From: Ruminococcaceae bacterium UBA5406
GTDB lineage: Bacteria > Bacillota > Clostridia > Oscillospirales > Acutalibacteraceae
Assembly (NCBI GenBank): GCA_002407675.1
Contig: DHNW01000028.1
Span: 49,006 to 113,005 of the forward strand
Direction: 5' to 3'
DNA: 64,000 bases
Part shown: piece by piece, positions 33,040 through 42,053 of the stretch
Numbering within the stretch: the first letter of the stretch is position 1
Layout: every line of letters begins with the position of its first letter
Translations under genes and position numbers: made by a program
The notes under the pieces: model-generated
Seen by the model: the letters and a program-made list of their open reading frames with translations, nothing else
The model's database searches: none
What the model was told of the DNA's origin: nothing

Positions 33040-34359
33040 ATGTCGAATATCAAAACGGAACTATTGGGTAAAATCAAAGACAAATCCGCCGTTATCGGCA
33101 TTGTGGGCCTGGGTTACGTGGGGCTGCCGCTTGCGGTGGAATTTGCAAAAGCCGGCTATAAAACCATCGGCTTTGATGTACAGGACAAAAAAGTCCAGTC
33201 CGTAAATGCCGGTCACAATTATATTGGAGATATCGTCGGCGATACTCTTAAACAAATGGTGGAAAGCGGCCGGCTTTCTGCGACTTCCGATTTTGCGTTT
33301 ATCCGCGGTGTAGATGCCGTTGCTATCTGTGTCCCTACGCCGCTGGACAAATATCAGCAGCCGGATATCAGCTATGTGAAAAACTCTACCGAGTCTGTAG
33401 CAAAATATGCACACAGGGGAATGCTTGTAATTCTGGAATCCACCACCTATCCTGGCACAACGGAAGAGCTTTTGAAGCCAATTCTGGAATCGTCCGGCTT
33501 GAAGTGCTGCGAAGATTTTTATCTTGCTTTTTCGCCGGAACGTGTGGATCCTGGCAATAAGCAGTATAAGACGAAAAATACGCCGAAAGTCGTGGGCGGC
33601 GTGGGCCCGGATTCCACCGAAGTGGCTGCGGTGCTTTACCGCAGCGTCTTGGCGGGCGGTGTCTATGAAGTTTCTTCTCCAGCTGTGGCTGAGATGGAAA
33701 AACTGCTTGAAAACACTTACCGCAATATCAATATTGGCCTTGCCAACGAGATGGCTATTATCTGCCACCGCATGGGGATCAATGTTTGGGAAGTGATTGA
33801 AGCCGCCAAGACAAAGCCGTACGGTTTTCAGGCGTTTTACCCCGGCCCCGGCCTCGGCGGGCACTGTATTCCCCTCGATCCGTTTTATCTTTCCTGGAAG
33901 GCCCGCGAGTATGATTACCATACCCGCCTGATTGAGACTTCCGGCGAAATTAACACCAGTATGCCGGAGTATGTCGTTCAGCGCGCCATGACGGTGCTGA
34001 ACCGGGATAAAAAATCCATGAATGGCGCGAAGGTCCTTGTTTTGGGCGTGGCTTACAAAGCAGATATTGATGATTACCGCGAAAGCCCGGCTTTAAGCGT
34101 GATTGACCTTCTTATCAAGCAAGGTGCGGACACAACGTATTACGACCCGTATATCTCAGAATACCGCCACAAAGGCAAAGTCCACACAGGCGCCAAAGAA
34201 CTGACCGACGAAATGCTGAAAACGGCCGATATTGTAATTATCTGCACGGCGCATTCCAGCTTTGATTACAACAAAATCCAAAAGCTTTCGCAGGAAGTGT
34301 TCGATACCCGCAACGCGATGAAAGATGTAAAAAACCGCTCCAATATAGAGCTTTTGTAA
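33040..34359 (+). CDS. wbpA: WbpA-like UDP-N-acetylglucosamine 6-dehydrogenase
   Basis: A 439-residue nucleotide-sugar dehydrogenase that oxidises C6 of UDP-GlcNAc to the uronic acid with two NAD+. The Rossmann motif is IGIVGLGYVGLPLAVEFAKA. The family motifs LESTTYPGTTEE, FSPERVDPGN and the catalytic Cys region GPGLGGHCIPLDPFYLSWKA follow, with C-terminal KVLVLGVAYKADIDDYRESP. The pattern is closer to WbpA/TviB than to UDP-glucose dehydrogenase. A terminator-like hairpin follows before the next pathway gene. Confidence 0.92.
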   Translation: MSNIKTELLGKIKDKSAVIGIVGLGYVGLPLAVEFAKAGYKTIGFDVQDKKVQSVNAGHNYIGDIVGDTLKQMVESGRLSATSDFAFIRGVDAVAICVPTPLDKYQQPDISYVKNSTESVAKYAHRGMLVILESTTYPGTTEELLKPILESSGLKCCEDFYLAFSPERVDPGNKQYKTKNTPKVVGGVGPDSTEVAAVLYRSVLAGGVYEVSSPAVAEMEKLLENTYRNINIGLANEMAIICHRMGINVWEVIEAAKTKPYGFQAFYPGPGLGGHCIPLDPFYLSWKAREYDYHTRLIETSGEINTSMPEYVVQRAMTVLNRDKKSMNGAKVLVLGVAYKADIDDYRESPALSVIDLLIKQGADTTYYDPYISEYRHKGKVHTGAKELTDEMLKTADIVIICTAHSSFDYNKIQKLSQEVFDTRNAMKDVKNRSNIELL

Positions 34360-34366
34360 TTTCATA

Positions 34367-34401
34367 TCCCCTCGCTTTCAAACGGAAGCGGGGGCCTTTT
34401 T
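34367..34401 (+). terminator. Hairpin terminator or attenuator within the sugar operon
   Basis: CCCCTCGCTTTC (34368-34379) pairs with GGAAGCGGGGG (34384-34394), with one bulge, before CCTTTTT. It lies between pathway genes A and B, so complete termination would separate the operon. Partial read-through or a second promoter near 34450 is likely. Confidence 0.7.
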
Positions 34402-34478
34402 GGGCATTTCAGAAAAAAACCGTATGTTTTACGGCGGAGATTCCAATATTAATATTATCGGGAGAACAGGTGATACCA

Positions 34479-35588
34479 ATGAAACAATACCGTTTTGCAC
34501 TGATCGGATGCGGGCGGATTTCCAAAAACCATATTGCGGCGGCCGCTGCCAATCGGGATATCATGGAGCTTGCCGCTGTCTGCGACCTTAAGCCGGAGCG
34601 TGCCGAAAAAAAGGCGGAGGATTGTTTGCAGGCGACGGGGAAGAAGCCGGCTGTTTACACGGACTACCATAAAATGCTGAAGGAGATCCCTGCTGACTGC
34701 GTTGCCATAGCGACCGAAAGCGGCTACCACGCCCGCATTGCGCTGGACTGCATCCGCAGCGGGAAGCATACGCTGGTTGAAAAACCAATGGCTTTAAGTA
34801 CGGCAGATGCCGAGCAGATGATCCGGGAAGCAAAGGAGCACGGTGTTACCCTTGGCGTCTGCCACCAAAACCGGTTCAACGATCCGATCCAGCAGCTCCA
34901 TAAAGCGCTGGAAGACGGCCGCTTCGGCAGACTGGTCAGCGGGTCGGCGCGCATTCTCTGGAACCGCAGCATGCCCTATTACCAGCAGGCTCCCTGGCGC
35001 GGTACCTGGGCGCAGGACGGCGGAACCTTGATGAACCAGTGCATCCACGGAATCGATTTGCTCCAGTGGTGCCTGGGAGGGGAACCGGATACCATTATGG
35101 CCATGACCGGCAACTATCTGCGCGACATTGAAGCGGAAGATTTCGGGGCGGTTCTGGTCCGCTTTAAAAACGGAGCCATCGGCATGATTGAAGGCACAGC
35201 CTGCATCTATCCGAAGAATCTTGAAGAAACGCTTTCCATTTCCGGCGAGACTGGAACCGCTGTGATCGGCGGGCTGGCGGTCAACCGGGTGGAAACCTGG
35301 AATTTTGCCGCGCCGGCTCCTCAGGATGCTGCCGTTAAAAAACTTTCCGGAACCGATCCGAAGGACGTGTACGGCAGCGGCCATAATGCCCTGTACCGCA
35401 ACTTCATCACAGCCATAGACACGCATACCGAACCGCTTGTCAGCGGTACCGAAGGAATTAAGGGAATGAAAATCATCCTCGCAGCCTATAAATCTCAGAA
35501 AACCGGGCTTCCGGTAAAATTCGATGATTTAGAGTTTTCCACGCTTGACATGACGCATGCTGATGTGAAGGTGAAATCCATATCATGA
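34479..35588 (+). CDS. wbpB: WbpB-like Gfo/Idh/MocA-family UDP-sugar 3-dehydrogenase
   Basis: A 369-residue oxidoreductase. The N-terminal Rossmann domain has FALIGCGRISKNHIAAAAAN, VCDLKPERAE and the conserved HTLVEKPMALSTADAEQMI with its catalytic Lys-Pro. The C-terminal domain has GGTLMNQCIHGIDLLQWCLG, where the active-site His is expected. Its place in the operon matches WbpB, which oxidises C3 of UDP-GlcNAcA. The start chosen is ATG 34479 with AGGTGA; GTG 34470 is possible. The stop overlaps the next gene by 4 bp. Confidence 0.88.
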   Translation: MKQYRFALIGCGRISKNHIAAAAANRDIMELAAVCDLKPERAEKKAEDCLQATGKKPAVYTDYHKMLKEIPADCVAIATESGYHARIALDCIRSGKHTLVEKPMALSTADAEQMIREAKEHGVTLGVCHQNRFNDPIQQLHKALEDGRFGRLVSGSARILWNRSMPYYQQAPWRGTWAQDGGTLMNQCIHGIDLLQWCLGGEPDTIMAMTGNYLRDIEAEDFGAVLVRFKNGAIGMIEGTACIYPKNLEETLSISGETGTAVIGGLAVNRVETWNFAAPAPQDAAVKKLSGTDPKDVYGSGHNALYRNFITAIDTHTEPLVSGTEGIKGMKIILAAYKSQKTGLPVKFDDLEFSTLDMTHADVKVKSIS

Positions 35589-36667
35589 AATTACTAACCG
35601 TAGTGGGAGCCAGGCCTCAGTTTATTAAGGCCTCCGTTGTGTCCCGGGCTTTGGAATCCGTTTGCCGGGAAGTGATTGTTCATACCGGCCAGCATTATGA
35701 CCGGAATATGTCCGCCGTTTTTTTTGAAGAACTGAATATTCCGAAACCGGCCTATAATCTCGGGGTAGGCTCGGGCACTCACGGCCGGCAGACCGGAGAG
35801 ATGCTGATTAAAATAGAAGAAGTGATCTTTCAGGAAAAGCCGGATGTCCTGTTGGTATACGGAGATACCAATTCAACTCTTGCAGGCGCGCTGGCTGCCT
35901 CAAAGCTGCATATTCCCGTGGCACATGTTGAGGCCGGGCTCCGCTCCTATAATATGCGGATGCCGGAAGAGCAGAACCGCGTCCTGACGGATCATATTTC
36001 CACATGGCTGTTCTGCCCAACTCAAACGGCGGCAGATAACCTGAAAAAAGAGGGAATCACGCGCGGTGTATCCGTCTGCGGAGATGTCATGCTGGATTCC
36101 GTTCTTCATTTTTTAAAACTGGCAAAATCCAATCCCGCAAAGACGGCAATTTTCGGGCAGATCGGTATCCGGCCGAAAGAGTACCGGCTTGCCACGCTGC
36201 ACCGCGCTGAAACAACAGACGGCGGCTTAGATGCCATCGAGCGTATCTTTGATGCATTTGAGAAGCTTCCGCAGCCCGTCGTCATTCCGATCCATCCGCG
36301 CACCCGTGCGCTGGCCCAGCAGGCCATTGCTGAGCGCGGATACCGCAACATCAAATTGATTTCGCCGGTAGGATATCTCGAAATGCTCCTTCTGACCAGC
36401 AATGCCCGGCAGGTCTTAACGGATTCCGGCGGTTTGCAGAAAGAAGCCTGGTTTATGGAGGTGCCCTGCATCACTCTGCGCAAAGAAACGGAATGGGTTG
36501 AAACTCTTGAGGGCAGATGGAATGTGCTGGCCAGCCTTGATACGGAAGACATTTACCGCAAAGCGACGGAGACCATTCCCGATCCGGCGGCACGGGGGAA
36601 AATGCCGTTCGGAGACGGACATGCTTCCGAAAAAATAGCTTCTATCCTTTCACAATTCGGGGTGTAA
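35585..36667 (+). CDS. wbpI: WbpI/WecB-like UDP-sugar 2-epimerase
   Basis: A 360-residue non-hydrolysing UDP-sugar 2-epimerase. Motifs: LLTVVGARPQFIKASVVSRA at the N-terminus, HTGQHYDRNMSAVFFEELNI, VYGDTNSTLAGALAASKLHI, HVEAGLRSYNMRMPEEQNRV, TLHRAETTD and TDSGGLQKEAW. In isolation it could be UDP-GlcNAc 2-epimerase (WecB). Overlapping the WbpB-like gene in a full WbpABDE set, it is more likely the WbpI step giving UDP-2,3-diacetamido-mannuronic acid. No transmembrane part was seen. Confidence 0.88.
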   Translation: MKLLTVVGARPQFIKASVVSRALESVCREVIVHTGQHYDRNMSAVFFEELNIPKPAYNLGVGSGTHGRQTGEMLIKIEEVIFQEKPDVLLVYGDTNSTLAGALAASKLHIPVAHVEAGLRSYNMRMPEEQNRVLTDHISTWLFCPTQTAADNLKKEGITRGVSVCGDVMLDSVLHFLKLAKSNPAKTAIFGQIGIRPKEYRLATLHRAETTDGGLDAIERIFDAFEKLPQPVVIPIHPRTRALAQQAIAERGYRNIKLISPVGYLEMLLLTSNARQVLTDSGGLQKEAWFMEVPCITLRKETEWVETLEGRWNVLASLDTEDIYRKATETIPDPAARGKMPFGDGHASEKIASILSQFGV

Positions 36668-36672
36668 AAGCG

Positions 36673-37920
36673 ATGAACATCATTTACATCAATCATTATG
36701 CGGGCTCCGAAGAACATGGCATGGAATTCCGCCCGTATTACATGGCAAAGCGGTGGGTAAAAAAGGGCAGCAATGTGACTATTGTTGCCAGTTCCTATTC
36801 GCATCTGCGCACAAAAAACCCCTCGCTGGGGGAAGCAAAATTCCGTGAGCAGATGATCGACGGAATCCGGTACTTCTGGATTGCCGGAAACGAATACCAC
36901 GGCAACAACAAAGGACGCATTAAAAACATGCTGTCCTTTTTGCGCGGGCTTTACCTTTACCGGGCTCAAATTGTAAAACAGGGCCGGCCCGATGCGGTTA
37001 TCGCTTCCTCCACGTATCCGCTGGATATTTACCCGGCTCGGCATATGGCGAAAAAATATGGGGCTATGCTGATCTATGAAGTGCATGATCTCTGGCCGCT
37101 CAGCCCGATTGAACTGGGCGGGATGGATCCGCATCACCCGTATATCCGTGTGATGCAGGCGGCGGAGAATTACTGTTACAGGTACAGCGACTATGTCGTT
37201 TCCCTTTTACCGAATGCCCAGGGCCACATGGTGGAACATGGAATGAAGCCGGAGAAATTTATTTATATTCCGAACGGGATCGAGAGGTCTGCGTGGGAGC
37301 AGCCGTTTCATTATCCCATGGTTTACCGTGAAAAACTGAAAAAGTATTCCGACGACGGATATTTTCTGGTCGGCTATGCGGGCGCACATGGGGTTGCGAA
37401 TGCACTGGACAGTTATGTGGAGGCAGGAAAGTGGCTTGCCGGCAAAAAAATCAAACTTATTTCCGTTGGACCCGGTCCGGAGCGGGAGCGTCTGATTGCG
37501 AAAGCCCATGATTTGGGGCTGGACGGTACCGTCGAATTCCTGCCGCCTGTACCTCGGGATCGGATTCCGGAGCTTCTGGATCAGTTTGACGCCCTCTATA
37601 TTGGGCTCCAGCGTCAGCCGCTGTTCCGGTTCGGCGTCAGTCCGAATAAACTGATGGATTATATGATGGCTGCAAAGCCGGTTATCTTTGCCATTGACGC
37701 GCCGAATGATATGGTTGCCGAAGCCAAATGCGGCATTTCTATCCTTCCGGAAGACAGCAAGGCGATTGCGGATGCCGTGCTCAAGCTGGCGTCCATGCCG
37801 GCGCAGGATTTAAAGCGGATGGGGGATCACGGCCGCCTGTACATCCTGTCGCACAATGAATATGACGTCCTTGCTGAAAAGTTTTTAAAAGTATTTTCTC
37901 TTCCGAAGTCGTCCTCTTGA
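36673..37920 (+). CDS. GT4-family (WbuB-like) glycosyltransferase
   Basis: A 415-residue GT-B glycosyltransferase that begins IIYINHYAGSEEHGMEFRPY and has LIYEVHDLWPLSPIELGG, the pattern of WbuB-like GT4 enzymes. The donor domain contains VGYAGAHGVANALD, LISVGPGPERERLI and FGVSPNKLMDYMMAAKPVIF. It is 5 bases after the epimerase gene and is the last gene of the operon. The sensible role is transfer of the diacetamido-mannuronate residue to a lipid-linked acceptor, inferred from position only. Confidence 0.85.
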   Translation: MNIIYINHYAGSEEHGMEFRPYYMAKRWVKKGSNVTIVASSYSHLRTKNPSLGEAKFREQMIDGIRYFWIAGNEYHGNNKGRIKNMLSFLRGLYLYRAQIVKQGRPDAVIASSTYPLDIYPARHMAKKYGAMLIYEVHDLWPLSPIELGGMDPHHPYIRVMQAAENYCYRYSDYVVSLLPNAQGHMVEHGMKPEKFIYIPNGIERSAWEQPFHYPMVYREKLKKYSDDGYFLVGYAGAHGVANALDSYVEAGKWLAGKKIKLISVGPGPERERLIAKAHDLGLDGTVEFLPPVPRDRIPELLDQFDALYIGLQRQPLFRFGVSPNKLMDYMMAAKPVIFAIDAPNDMVAEAKCGISILPEDSKAIADAVLKLASMPAQDLKRMGDHGRLYILSHNEYDVLAEKFLKVFSLPKSSS

Positions 37921-37948
37921 TGATGAAAAATGATGTCTGTGAATAGAC

Positions 37949-37997
37949 TGTAGAAAAAGGCGGGCGCGGTTTCCGTATTCAAGCGGAAACCGCGCCC
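37949..37997 (-). terminator. Rho-independent terminator of the alcohol dehydrogenase gene
   Basis: A perfect 14-bp stem, GGGCGCGGTTTCCG (37962-37975) with CGGAAACCGCGCCC (37984-37997), is followed on the minus strand by GCCTTTTTCTAC. It also lies after the convergent glycosyltransferase gene and may stop both. Confidence 0.85.
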
Positions 37998-38015
37998 ATG
38001 CCGCGTTTACGGGTT

Positions 38016-39191
38016 TTATTTCAGGGAGCTTTTATAAATGGCAAGCACATCGTCTGCATTCAGCGGGAAAAAGCTGTTTTCCAGCCCATGCGTGGCTGCA
38101 TTTTTCGCCATAACGGCAAGATGTTCTTCCCCAATGCCGACTTCCTTCAGGGTAGAGGGAAGCCCCAGAGAATTAAAATAATTTCTGGTATGCTCAATTG
38201 CACCGTTTGCAATGGTAAACGGATCTGCGCCGCTGTCGATTCCCCAAACGTTCACGCCGTATTCGACAAATTTTCCAACGGTCGAATCGTTCAGGACATA
38301 TTTCATCCAGTTCGGTGTCAGAATTGCCAGACCGACGCCGTGAGTAATATCGTAGAATGCGCTTAGTTCATGTTCCATTGCATGCACACTCCAGGCAACT
38401 TCGGCTCCGTCGGAAAGCAGGCCGTTGATTGCCAGGCTGGAAGCCCACATCAGATTGGCGCGTGCTTCATAATTGTGTGGAGATTCCACGGCGATTTTTC
38501 CGTATTTAATGCAGGTTTTCAGCAGGCTTTCTGAAAAACGTGCCTGCACAAAAGCGGTTTTTACGTTGGTAAAATAGTTTTCAAAAATGTGGCTCATGAT
38601 ATCGGCCGTGCCCGCGGCCGTCTGCTTTTTGGGGACGGAATAGGTGTACTCTGGATCGAGAATAGAGACCTTCGGCGTCATCCCTTCACATCCGGTGCCG
38701 AGCTTTTCGCTGGTGTCCGGATTGGATATTACGGCGAAGCTGTCCATTTCCGAGCCGGTTGCCGCCATGGTCAGCACGGTAATAACCGGCAGCACTTTCC
38801 CGATTTTTCCGGGATTTGTCACCAGATCCCATGCGTCGCCGCTGTAGCAGGCGCCGGCCGCCACCACTTTGGCGCAGTCAATGGCGCTTCCTCCTCCGAC
38901 GGCAAGGATCACGTCAACGCCGTTTTCTTTGCACAGCTGGGCGCCCTGCCGGACAGAAGAAATTTTCGGGTTCGGTTCCACGCCGGAAAGTTCGGTGACG
39001 GCTACCTGTTCACCGCGCAGCTGTTCCAGCACCGCATCGTAAATTCCGTTTCTCTTGATGCTTCCGCCGCCGTAAACCAGAAGCGCATGTCTGCCGTACT
39101 GGGCCACGGCCTTTCCCAGGTGGCAGATCTGCCCTTTCCCAAAATAGATCGTTGTGGGGATTGAATACTTGAAATTGTTCACTGAAATCAT
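38016..39191 (-). CDS. Iron-containing alcohol dehydrogenase
   Basis: A 391-residue group III (Fe-ADH) dehydrogenase. The NAD(P)-binding motif is DVILAVGGGSAIDCAKVVAA, and the metal-binding His region is MEHELSAFYDITHGVGLAIL, with Asp and further His residues upstream (SHIFENYF). It resembles butanol or 1,3-propanediol-type dehydrogenases of clostridia and probably reduces an aldehyde during fermentation. It lies 60 bases after the FBPase gene on the same strand. TATGATACAAT at about 39222-39232 could give it its own promoter. Confidence 0.92.
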   Translation of the reverse strand: MISVNNFKYSIPTTIYFGKGQICHLGKAVAQYGRHALLVYGGGSIKRNGIYDAVLEQLRGEQVAVTELSGVEPNPKISSVRQGAQLCKENGVDVILAVGGGSAIDCAKVVAAGACYSGDAWDLVTNPGKIGKVLPVITVLTMAATGSEMDSFAVISNPDTSEKLGTGCEGMTPKVSILDPEYTYSVPKKQTAAGTADIMSHIFENYFTNVKTAFVQARFSESLLKTCIKYGKIAVESPHNYEARANLMWASSLAINGLLSDGAEVAWSVHAMEHELSAFYDITHGVGLAILTPNWMKYVLNDSTVGKFVEYGVNVWGIDSGADPFTIANGAIEHTRNYFNSLGLPSTLKEVGIGEEHLAVMAKNAATHGLENSFFPLNADDVLAIYKSSLK

Positions 39192-39250
39192 TCCTTTCCT
39201 TTATGGCCTGCTGATCTCATTGTATCATACCTCGGTTTGGAGTGGAACTC

Positions 39251-41200
39251 TTATTTTTCCTGGATGGTGCCGTTCCGGTAAGATTCCAGCAGTGCGGTCA
39301 GTTCTTCAATTTTGCGTTTCAGTTCGCATCCGGTATCGGTATCGGCTACGGTTACGCGTTTTTTAATGGCTTCTACAACCATTACCTTCGGCGAATCTTC
39401 TCCATAAAGGCTGCCGGGGCGCAGGGGCTGGTGCTCAGCAAGGGCCAGGTAGCGGGAATTGTCAATAAAAGTATATCCGCCGATTCCGGTTTGCTTCTGG
39501 TAGGCTTTTGAGATCCCGCCGTCGATCATAAACAGCAGGCCTTTTCCTTTTACGGGGCTTTCTCCCGACTTCAGGCGGACGGGGACGTGGCCGTTGATAA
39601 TATGTGCGCCGGCAGCGGGATCAAGGCCGAATTCTCGCAGAATCATTTCACAGGGTTCCCGGTGCTCAATCCAGGTGTAATAGGGGTTCATGACTTCCGT
39701 ATGGGTCGCCGGATCTTCGATAAAATAACGCTCAAACACGGTCAGTTTGCTTTTCCCGAAAAGCGGCGACTTCTTTCCGCACCACAGGTACCACATCAAG
39801 TCGGAAGCCCTTTTCTGCTTTTTGGAACCAAAAGGAAGAAAATACGCGCTGCGCACAATACCGTCGAGATATTCCAGATATTTTTTGCCGCTCAGACGTT
39901 TTCCGCCGATCGAAATACTGTCAAACTTTCCGTCCTCCGTCATGGGAATACAGCCGTGATACAGAAGGTTGGAGTTGACTTTTCGGTACATTCCCCCGTG
40001 AGAATACAAAAAACGGATATGTTCCTGCAAACGTCCGCTGTGCAGAAAGGAATAGGTGATGGTTTTCATCAGATCTTCTTCTTCCCGGGTCAGCTTCAGC
40101 GGATGTTCCGGATCAACGGTTGGGAAAAACGTGTCCAAAAGTGGGTAGGTCTTTCCTTCCAGATCTACAGTTCCGGTTTTATAATTGATTTTTTCCAGCA
40201 GGATGCGGTCGTCCATATGGTATTCCGGGTGTTTGCGGATCAGCTGGCCTTCCAGCTTGAACTGGATTACGGCCATGGCCTTGTGCATCTTTGCGGCAAG
40301 CGGAATGTCCACCGGATCGTATTTGTTCAGGTCCAGAATGTGCGGCTGAAAACGGCTGCACGGATCGTCTTTGTACACATTTTCGGCAAAGACCGAAAGC
40401 GGGCGAAGGTTGATGCCGTACCCGTCCTCCAGAAGGTCAAAATTGTTGTAGCTAATCCCAAGCCGGATAGCGTTGGAGACACAGGCCTGGTTGCCGCAGG
40501 CTGCCCCCATCCATGAAATGTCGTGGTTTCCCCACTGGATGTCCACGTCGTGGCTTTCCATGAGGAGATCGATAATTTTATCCGCACGCGGCCCCCGGTC
40601 GAAGATATCGCCAATAATGTGTAGCCGGTCGATCAGGAGCTGCCGGATCAGGCTGCACAGCGCTTTAATAAATTCTGTTCCCATCCCGGTGTCAACAATT
40701 GTGCGGATGATTTCGCTGTAATAATGCGGTTTGTTTTTGCCGCCGTCTGCGTGCAGAAGTTCGTCGATGATATAGGCAAAATTGTCCGGCAGCTTTTTCC
40801 GCACTTTTGAACGTGTGTATTTGGATGCCGCTTCCTTGCAGATTTCAACCAGCCGGTAAATGGTAATCCGGCACCAGTCGTCAAAACTTCCGGCGCGTTT
40901 TTTGGCGTGCAGAAGTTCCAGTTCCGGGTAATAAATCAATTTTGCCAGGTCCGTACGCTCTTCTTCGGAAATTGACTGCTCAAACAGTTCGTCAATTTTT
41001 TTGCGCACCACGCCGGAAGCGCTGCGCAGTTGGAATAAAAACGCATCGTATTCGCCGTGCAAGTCGCTGAAAAAGTATTCGGTACCCTTTGGCAGGCTCA
41101 TAATCGCCTTGAGATTAATAATTTCCGAAGCGGCGGCCTGCGCGTTCGGATATTGTTTCGAAAGCAATTTCAGATAATGATTATCGGCCAGCGAATTCAT
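39251..41200 (-). CDS. fbp: Class III fructose-1,6-bisphosphatase
   Basis: A 649-residue FBPase of the Firmicutes class III type (PF06874). Metallophosphatase motifs occur early: FSDLHGEYDAF, IIGDIFDRGPRADKIIDLL and WGNHDISWMGAACGNQACVS. NGHVPVRLKSGESPVKGKG and MIDGGISKAYQ appear near the C-terminus. It removes the 1-phosphate from fructose-1,6-bisphosphate in gluconeogenesis. Length matches the family. The Fe-ADH gene follows on the same strand. Confidence 0.96.
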   Translation of the reverse strand: MNSLADNHYLKLLSKQYPNAQAAASEIINLKAIMSLPKGTEYFFSDLHGEYDAFLFQLRSASGVVRKKIDELFEQSISEEERTDLAKLIYYPELELLHAKKRAGSFDDWCRITIYRLVEICKEAASKYTRSKVRKKLPDNFAYIIDELLHADGGKNKPHYYSEIIRTIVDTGMGTEFIKALCSLIRQLLIDRLHIIGDIFDRGPRADKIIDLLMESHDVDIQWGNHDISWMGAACGNQACVSNAIRLGISYNNFDLLEDGYGINLRPLSVFAENVYKDDPCSRFQPHILDLNKYDPVDIPLAAKMHKAMAVIQFKLEGQLIRKHPEYHMDDRILLEKINYKTGTVDLEGKTYPLLDTFFPTVDPEHPLKLTREEEDLMKTITYSFLHSGRLQEHIRFLYSHGGMYRKVNSNLLYHGCIPMTEDGKFDSISIGGKRLSGKKYLEYLDGIVRSAYFLPFGSKKQKRASDLMWYLWCGKKSPLFGKSKLTVFERYFIEDPATHTEVMNPYYTWIEHREPCEMILREFGLDPAAGAHIINGHVPVRLKSGESPVKGKGLLFMIDGGISKAYQKQTGIGGYTFIDNSRYLALAEHQPLRPGSLYGEDSPKVMVVEAIKKRVTVADTDTGCELKRKIEELTALLESYRNGTIQEK

Positions 41201-41329
41201 CTTGCTCGTCCTTTACCTTTTATTTGGGCAGATCCGTTTTTGCCGGATTCCGCCGCAATTCTATTTTTGTTATGAATTTCCGTAAAATTATGATATAATC
41301 CAATTATAAACGAATGGGGGCAGTTTTTA

Positions 41330-41920
41330 ATGGGTTCCAGAGAAGAATTTGAAGAGATCTACCACAGCAAAATCAGCCGGGCAGGTTCCGCCGAACTTCT
41401 GGCATGGCTCCAGACCACCGATTTCTTCACCGCGCCCGCCAGCACCCGGTTTCACTGCGCGTGCCTGGGCGGCCTTGTCCAGCACAGCGTAAGCGTATAC
41501 CATGTCATGCGGGAAAAACATTTCGATCCAGCGGCAGACAGCGAAGAGAGCTTTGCCATCTGTGCGCTCCTTCACGATGTCTGCAAAGCGCAGTTTTATA
41601 AAAAAGGAACGCGCAATTATAAGAATGAAGAAACCGGAGCCTGGGAGAAGCGTCCGTATTATACGATCAGTGACAGCTATCCGTATGGCCATGGGGAAAA
41701 GTCCGTTTTCCTAATTGAACGGTTCATGCGCTTAAAGACATCCGAAGCGATTGCAATCCGGTGGCATATGGGCGGCTTCGACGATGCCGTTAAGGGCGGC
41801 AGTTACTCCATCAGTCAGGCATTTGAAAAATATCCTCTTGCCGTTAAACTCCACCTTTCCGATCTGGAGAGTACTTACCTGCGCGAAAAGGGAACTTCGG
41901 CAGTCCCCCATACAAGATAG
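41330..41920 (+). CDS. HD-domain hydrolase
   Basis: A 196-residue HD-superfamily protein. Metal-binding residues follow the usual order: His in GGLVQHSVSVYHVMREKHF, the HD pair in ICALLHDVCKAQFYKKG, the downstream HGEKSVFLIERFM, and an Asp in LHLSDLESTYL. Single-domain HD proteins of this kind are often nucleotide or oligonucleotide phosphohydrolases; the substrate here is unknown. It has its own promoter region (TATAAT about 35 bases upstream of the start) and a strong terminator, so it is monocistronic. Confidence 0.85.
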   Translation: MGSREEFEEIYHSKISRAGSAELLAWLQTTDFFTAPASTRFHCACLGGLVQHSVSVYHVMREKHFDPAADSEESFAICALLHDVCKAQFYKKGTRNYKNEETGAWEKRPYYTISDSYPYGHGEKSVFLIERFMRLKTSEAIAIRWHMGGFDDAVKGGSYSISQAFEKYPLAVKLHLSDLESTYLREKGTSAVPHTR

Positions 41921-41936
41921 GTTCCAGGGTTCAGAC

Positions 41937-41977
41937 GGGTAAAAAGCCGGTTTCCGGTTTTTTACCCTTTTTTTTAT
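41937..41977 (+). terminator. Rho-independent terminator of the HD hydrolase gene
   Basis: GGGTAAAAAGCCGG (41937-41950) pairs with CCGGTTTTTTACCC (41954-41967), followed by eight T. Confidence 0.92.
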
Positions 41978-41984
41978 TTTGGGC

Positions 41985-42013
41985 TTGACAGGAGGCTTCA
42001 ATTGTATTATATT
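41985..42013 (+). promoter_or_regulatory. Promoter of the first ABC exporter module
   Basis: TTGACA (41985-41990), 17 bases, then TATATT (42008-42013). The -10 region is covered by the operator at 42001-42024. Confidence 0.75.
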
Positions 42014-42024
42014 ATTAATACACT
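42001..42024. promoter_or_regulatory. Operator A for the YtrA-type repressor
   Basis: ATTGTATTA-TATTAT-TAATACACT: the same 9-6-9 inverted repeat as the site at 43723, with two arm mismatches. It overlaps the -10 box of the first ABC module, so binding would block RNA polymerase. Confidence 0.7.
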
Positions 42025-42053
42025 AGTACATTAATACAGACGAGGCGATTAAA

